From Glandiceps talaboti (taxonomy: Eukaryota > Hemichordata > Enteropneusta > Spengelidae): a DNA stretch of 64,000 nucleotides. The stretch's first letter is position 1; each line of letters begins with the position of its first letter. A program made the position numbers and the translations under genes. The stretch lies in NCBI RefSeq assembly GCF_964340395.1, contig NC_135563.1:5348922-5412921 (forward strand), written 5' to 3'. The notes beneath the pieces are model-generated. The model saw only the letters and a list, made by a program, of their open reading frames with translations, did not search any database and was not told the origin of the DNA. This document shows, piece by piece, positions 63,063-64,000 of the stretch.

Positions 63063-64000
63063 ACAAGGATGCATTTGTACATATAATTGTATTTGAGATA
63101 ATTGTATTTGATCGGATTTTAAAATGGTAATATTAAGTTACGGTACAAATGACTTTGCCTTGGTGTTTCACTAACGTAACGTGACATTTTGGCACACAAA
63201 CACTCATATAATGTCAAATGCAAAAGAAACATGTACGCCTATTAGGTCGCGGCGCACATGTACAGTGGGATGTAGAAGTAGACAGGTTGAACAGATACGT
63301 TGATTATCAGTTGGGAGATAAACAATTGCATCATTAAAATCATCGAATCCATGTGTAATGTTTTCATCAGTTCATCAGAAGCCTGCTTCTACGTAATACA
63401 CTGTTAAACAATATTAATACTTACCTTGTCAATGTGACTGGGCAAAGGATCTGGCTGTGTGTTGTGTCTCTGTTATTTTTTGTCTAATACTATACTGTTG
63501 AAATTTATCTTTCTTAAGCCAGCTTTGTGTCAAAATCGAAATGTTCCATGCTTGAAACACCAAGCCAAAATCATTACTACTGTATATATTTCTACCTTTT
63601 AAAAAATATGAATAATTTTTATGGTATCATATATTAAAGTGAACTTGATGTTATAAAAAGAAGAAGCGCCTTCTATTAAAAAGGTTAAGCTTCAACTTGA
63701 TTCCATTATTTGATGGAAATACTGAAAACCTCGCTCATACTACAAAAAAATGAATGTCTGGTTCCGGTAACCCGACCGAAACTAGTTTTTCACAGCCAAC
63801 CCTTAACCTTTTTAGCTTATTCGAAAAAGAAATAATTGAAAAATCTAGAAAATTTGCAAAGTCGTGAGAGAAATAGTGAGATGTGATAACATTATAATCT
63901 TGTGAACAAAACAACATGGCGGAAAGTGCGAACACACCGATGAGCGATTTCTGTTGCCCTCTACGTAATGTTATAGTAAAACAACCTAAACCAGATTTCC
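63063..64000. other. no gene seen
   Basis: AT-rich sequence. A good donor-like site on the minus strand (GACAAG|GTAAGT near 63423) has no supporting coding frame. Confidence 0.45.

Overview
This window looks like nuclear DNA of an animal, most likely a marine invertebrate. It is AT-rich and gene-poor. It has spliceosomal introns, long simple-sequence tracts and many dead retroelements. Its only confidently recognised host genes are two animal-type rhodopsin-family neuropeptide GPCRs. The repeats (CR1/Rex-type non-LTR fragments, a Penelope-like element, Helentron-like elements with (GACA)n tracts, tRNA-derived SINEs) occur in several phyla, including molluscs, hemichordates and lancelets, so I do not name a phylum.

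Host genes. A terminal coding exon of a class A peptide GPCR lies at 5702-6609 (+). A clear paralogue lies at 44293-45191 (-). They are about 38 kb apart and face each other tail to tail. In both, the exon begins at the same phase-1 acceptor, apparently inside the codon of the conserved TM3 cysteine, and runs through TM3 to TM7 and the C-terminus. The upstream exons (N-terminus, TM1, TM2) were not found. Those of the first gene would lie left of 5702, probably outside the window. Those of the second would lie right of 45191. One further candidate terminal exon (33209-33393, +) has a plausible acceptor but no recognisable product.

Mobile DNA, left to right: an internally deleted non-LTR element (1134-2345, -); a perfect 152-bp direct repeat flanking the first GPCR exon (3549-3700, 7034-7185); a 151-bp inverted-repeat element just after that gene's stop (6686-6836); a foldback element with long inverted arms (12704-13948) and a third solo arm (14860-14985); non-LTR 3' ends (about 15900-16180, 23825-24700, 26764-27485); a Penelope-like GIY-YIG fragment with two hammerhead-ribozyme-like motifs among (TA)n tracts (27683-28419); a 3.1-kb element with terminal inverted repeats (34335-37444) holding about 220-bp tandem repeats and a nested Helentron-like insertion; a second Helentron-like family (43116-44117) beside the second GPCR; a 28-bp minisatellite (47219-47368); duplicated blocks at 48.5 and 52.1 kb; and tRNA-derived SINEs near 61.9 and 63.0 kb.

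The most informative pattern is that two unrelated-sequence repeat families (here H1 and H2) share one plan: a short terminal motif, internal 110-150 bp tandem modules, a GACA-type tract, and a 3' hairpin built from the terminal motif and its complement. This is the plan described for non-autonomous Helentrons (HINE/DINE/pearl elements). The remaining tens of kilobases show no gene I can support. Open frames of 60-110 codons are numerous, as expected by chance in AT-rich DNA.
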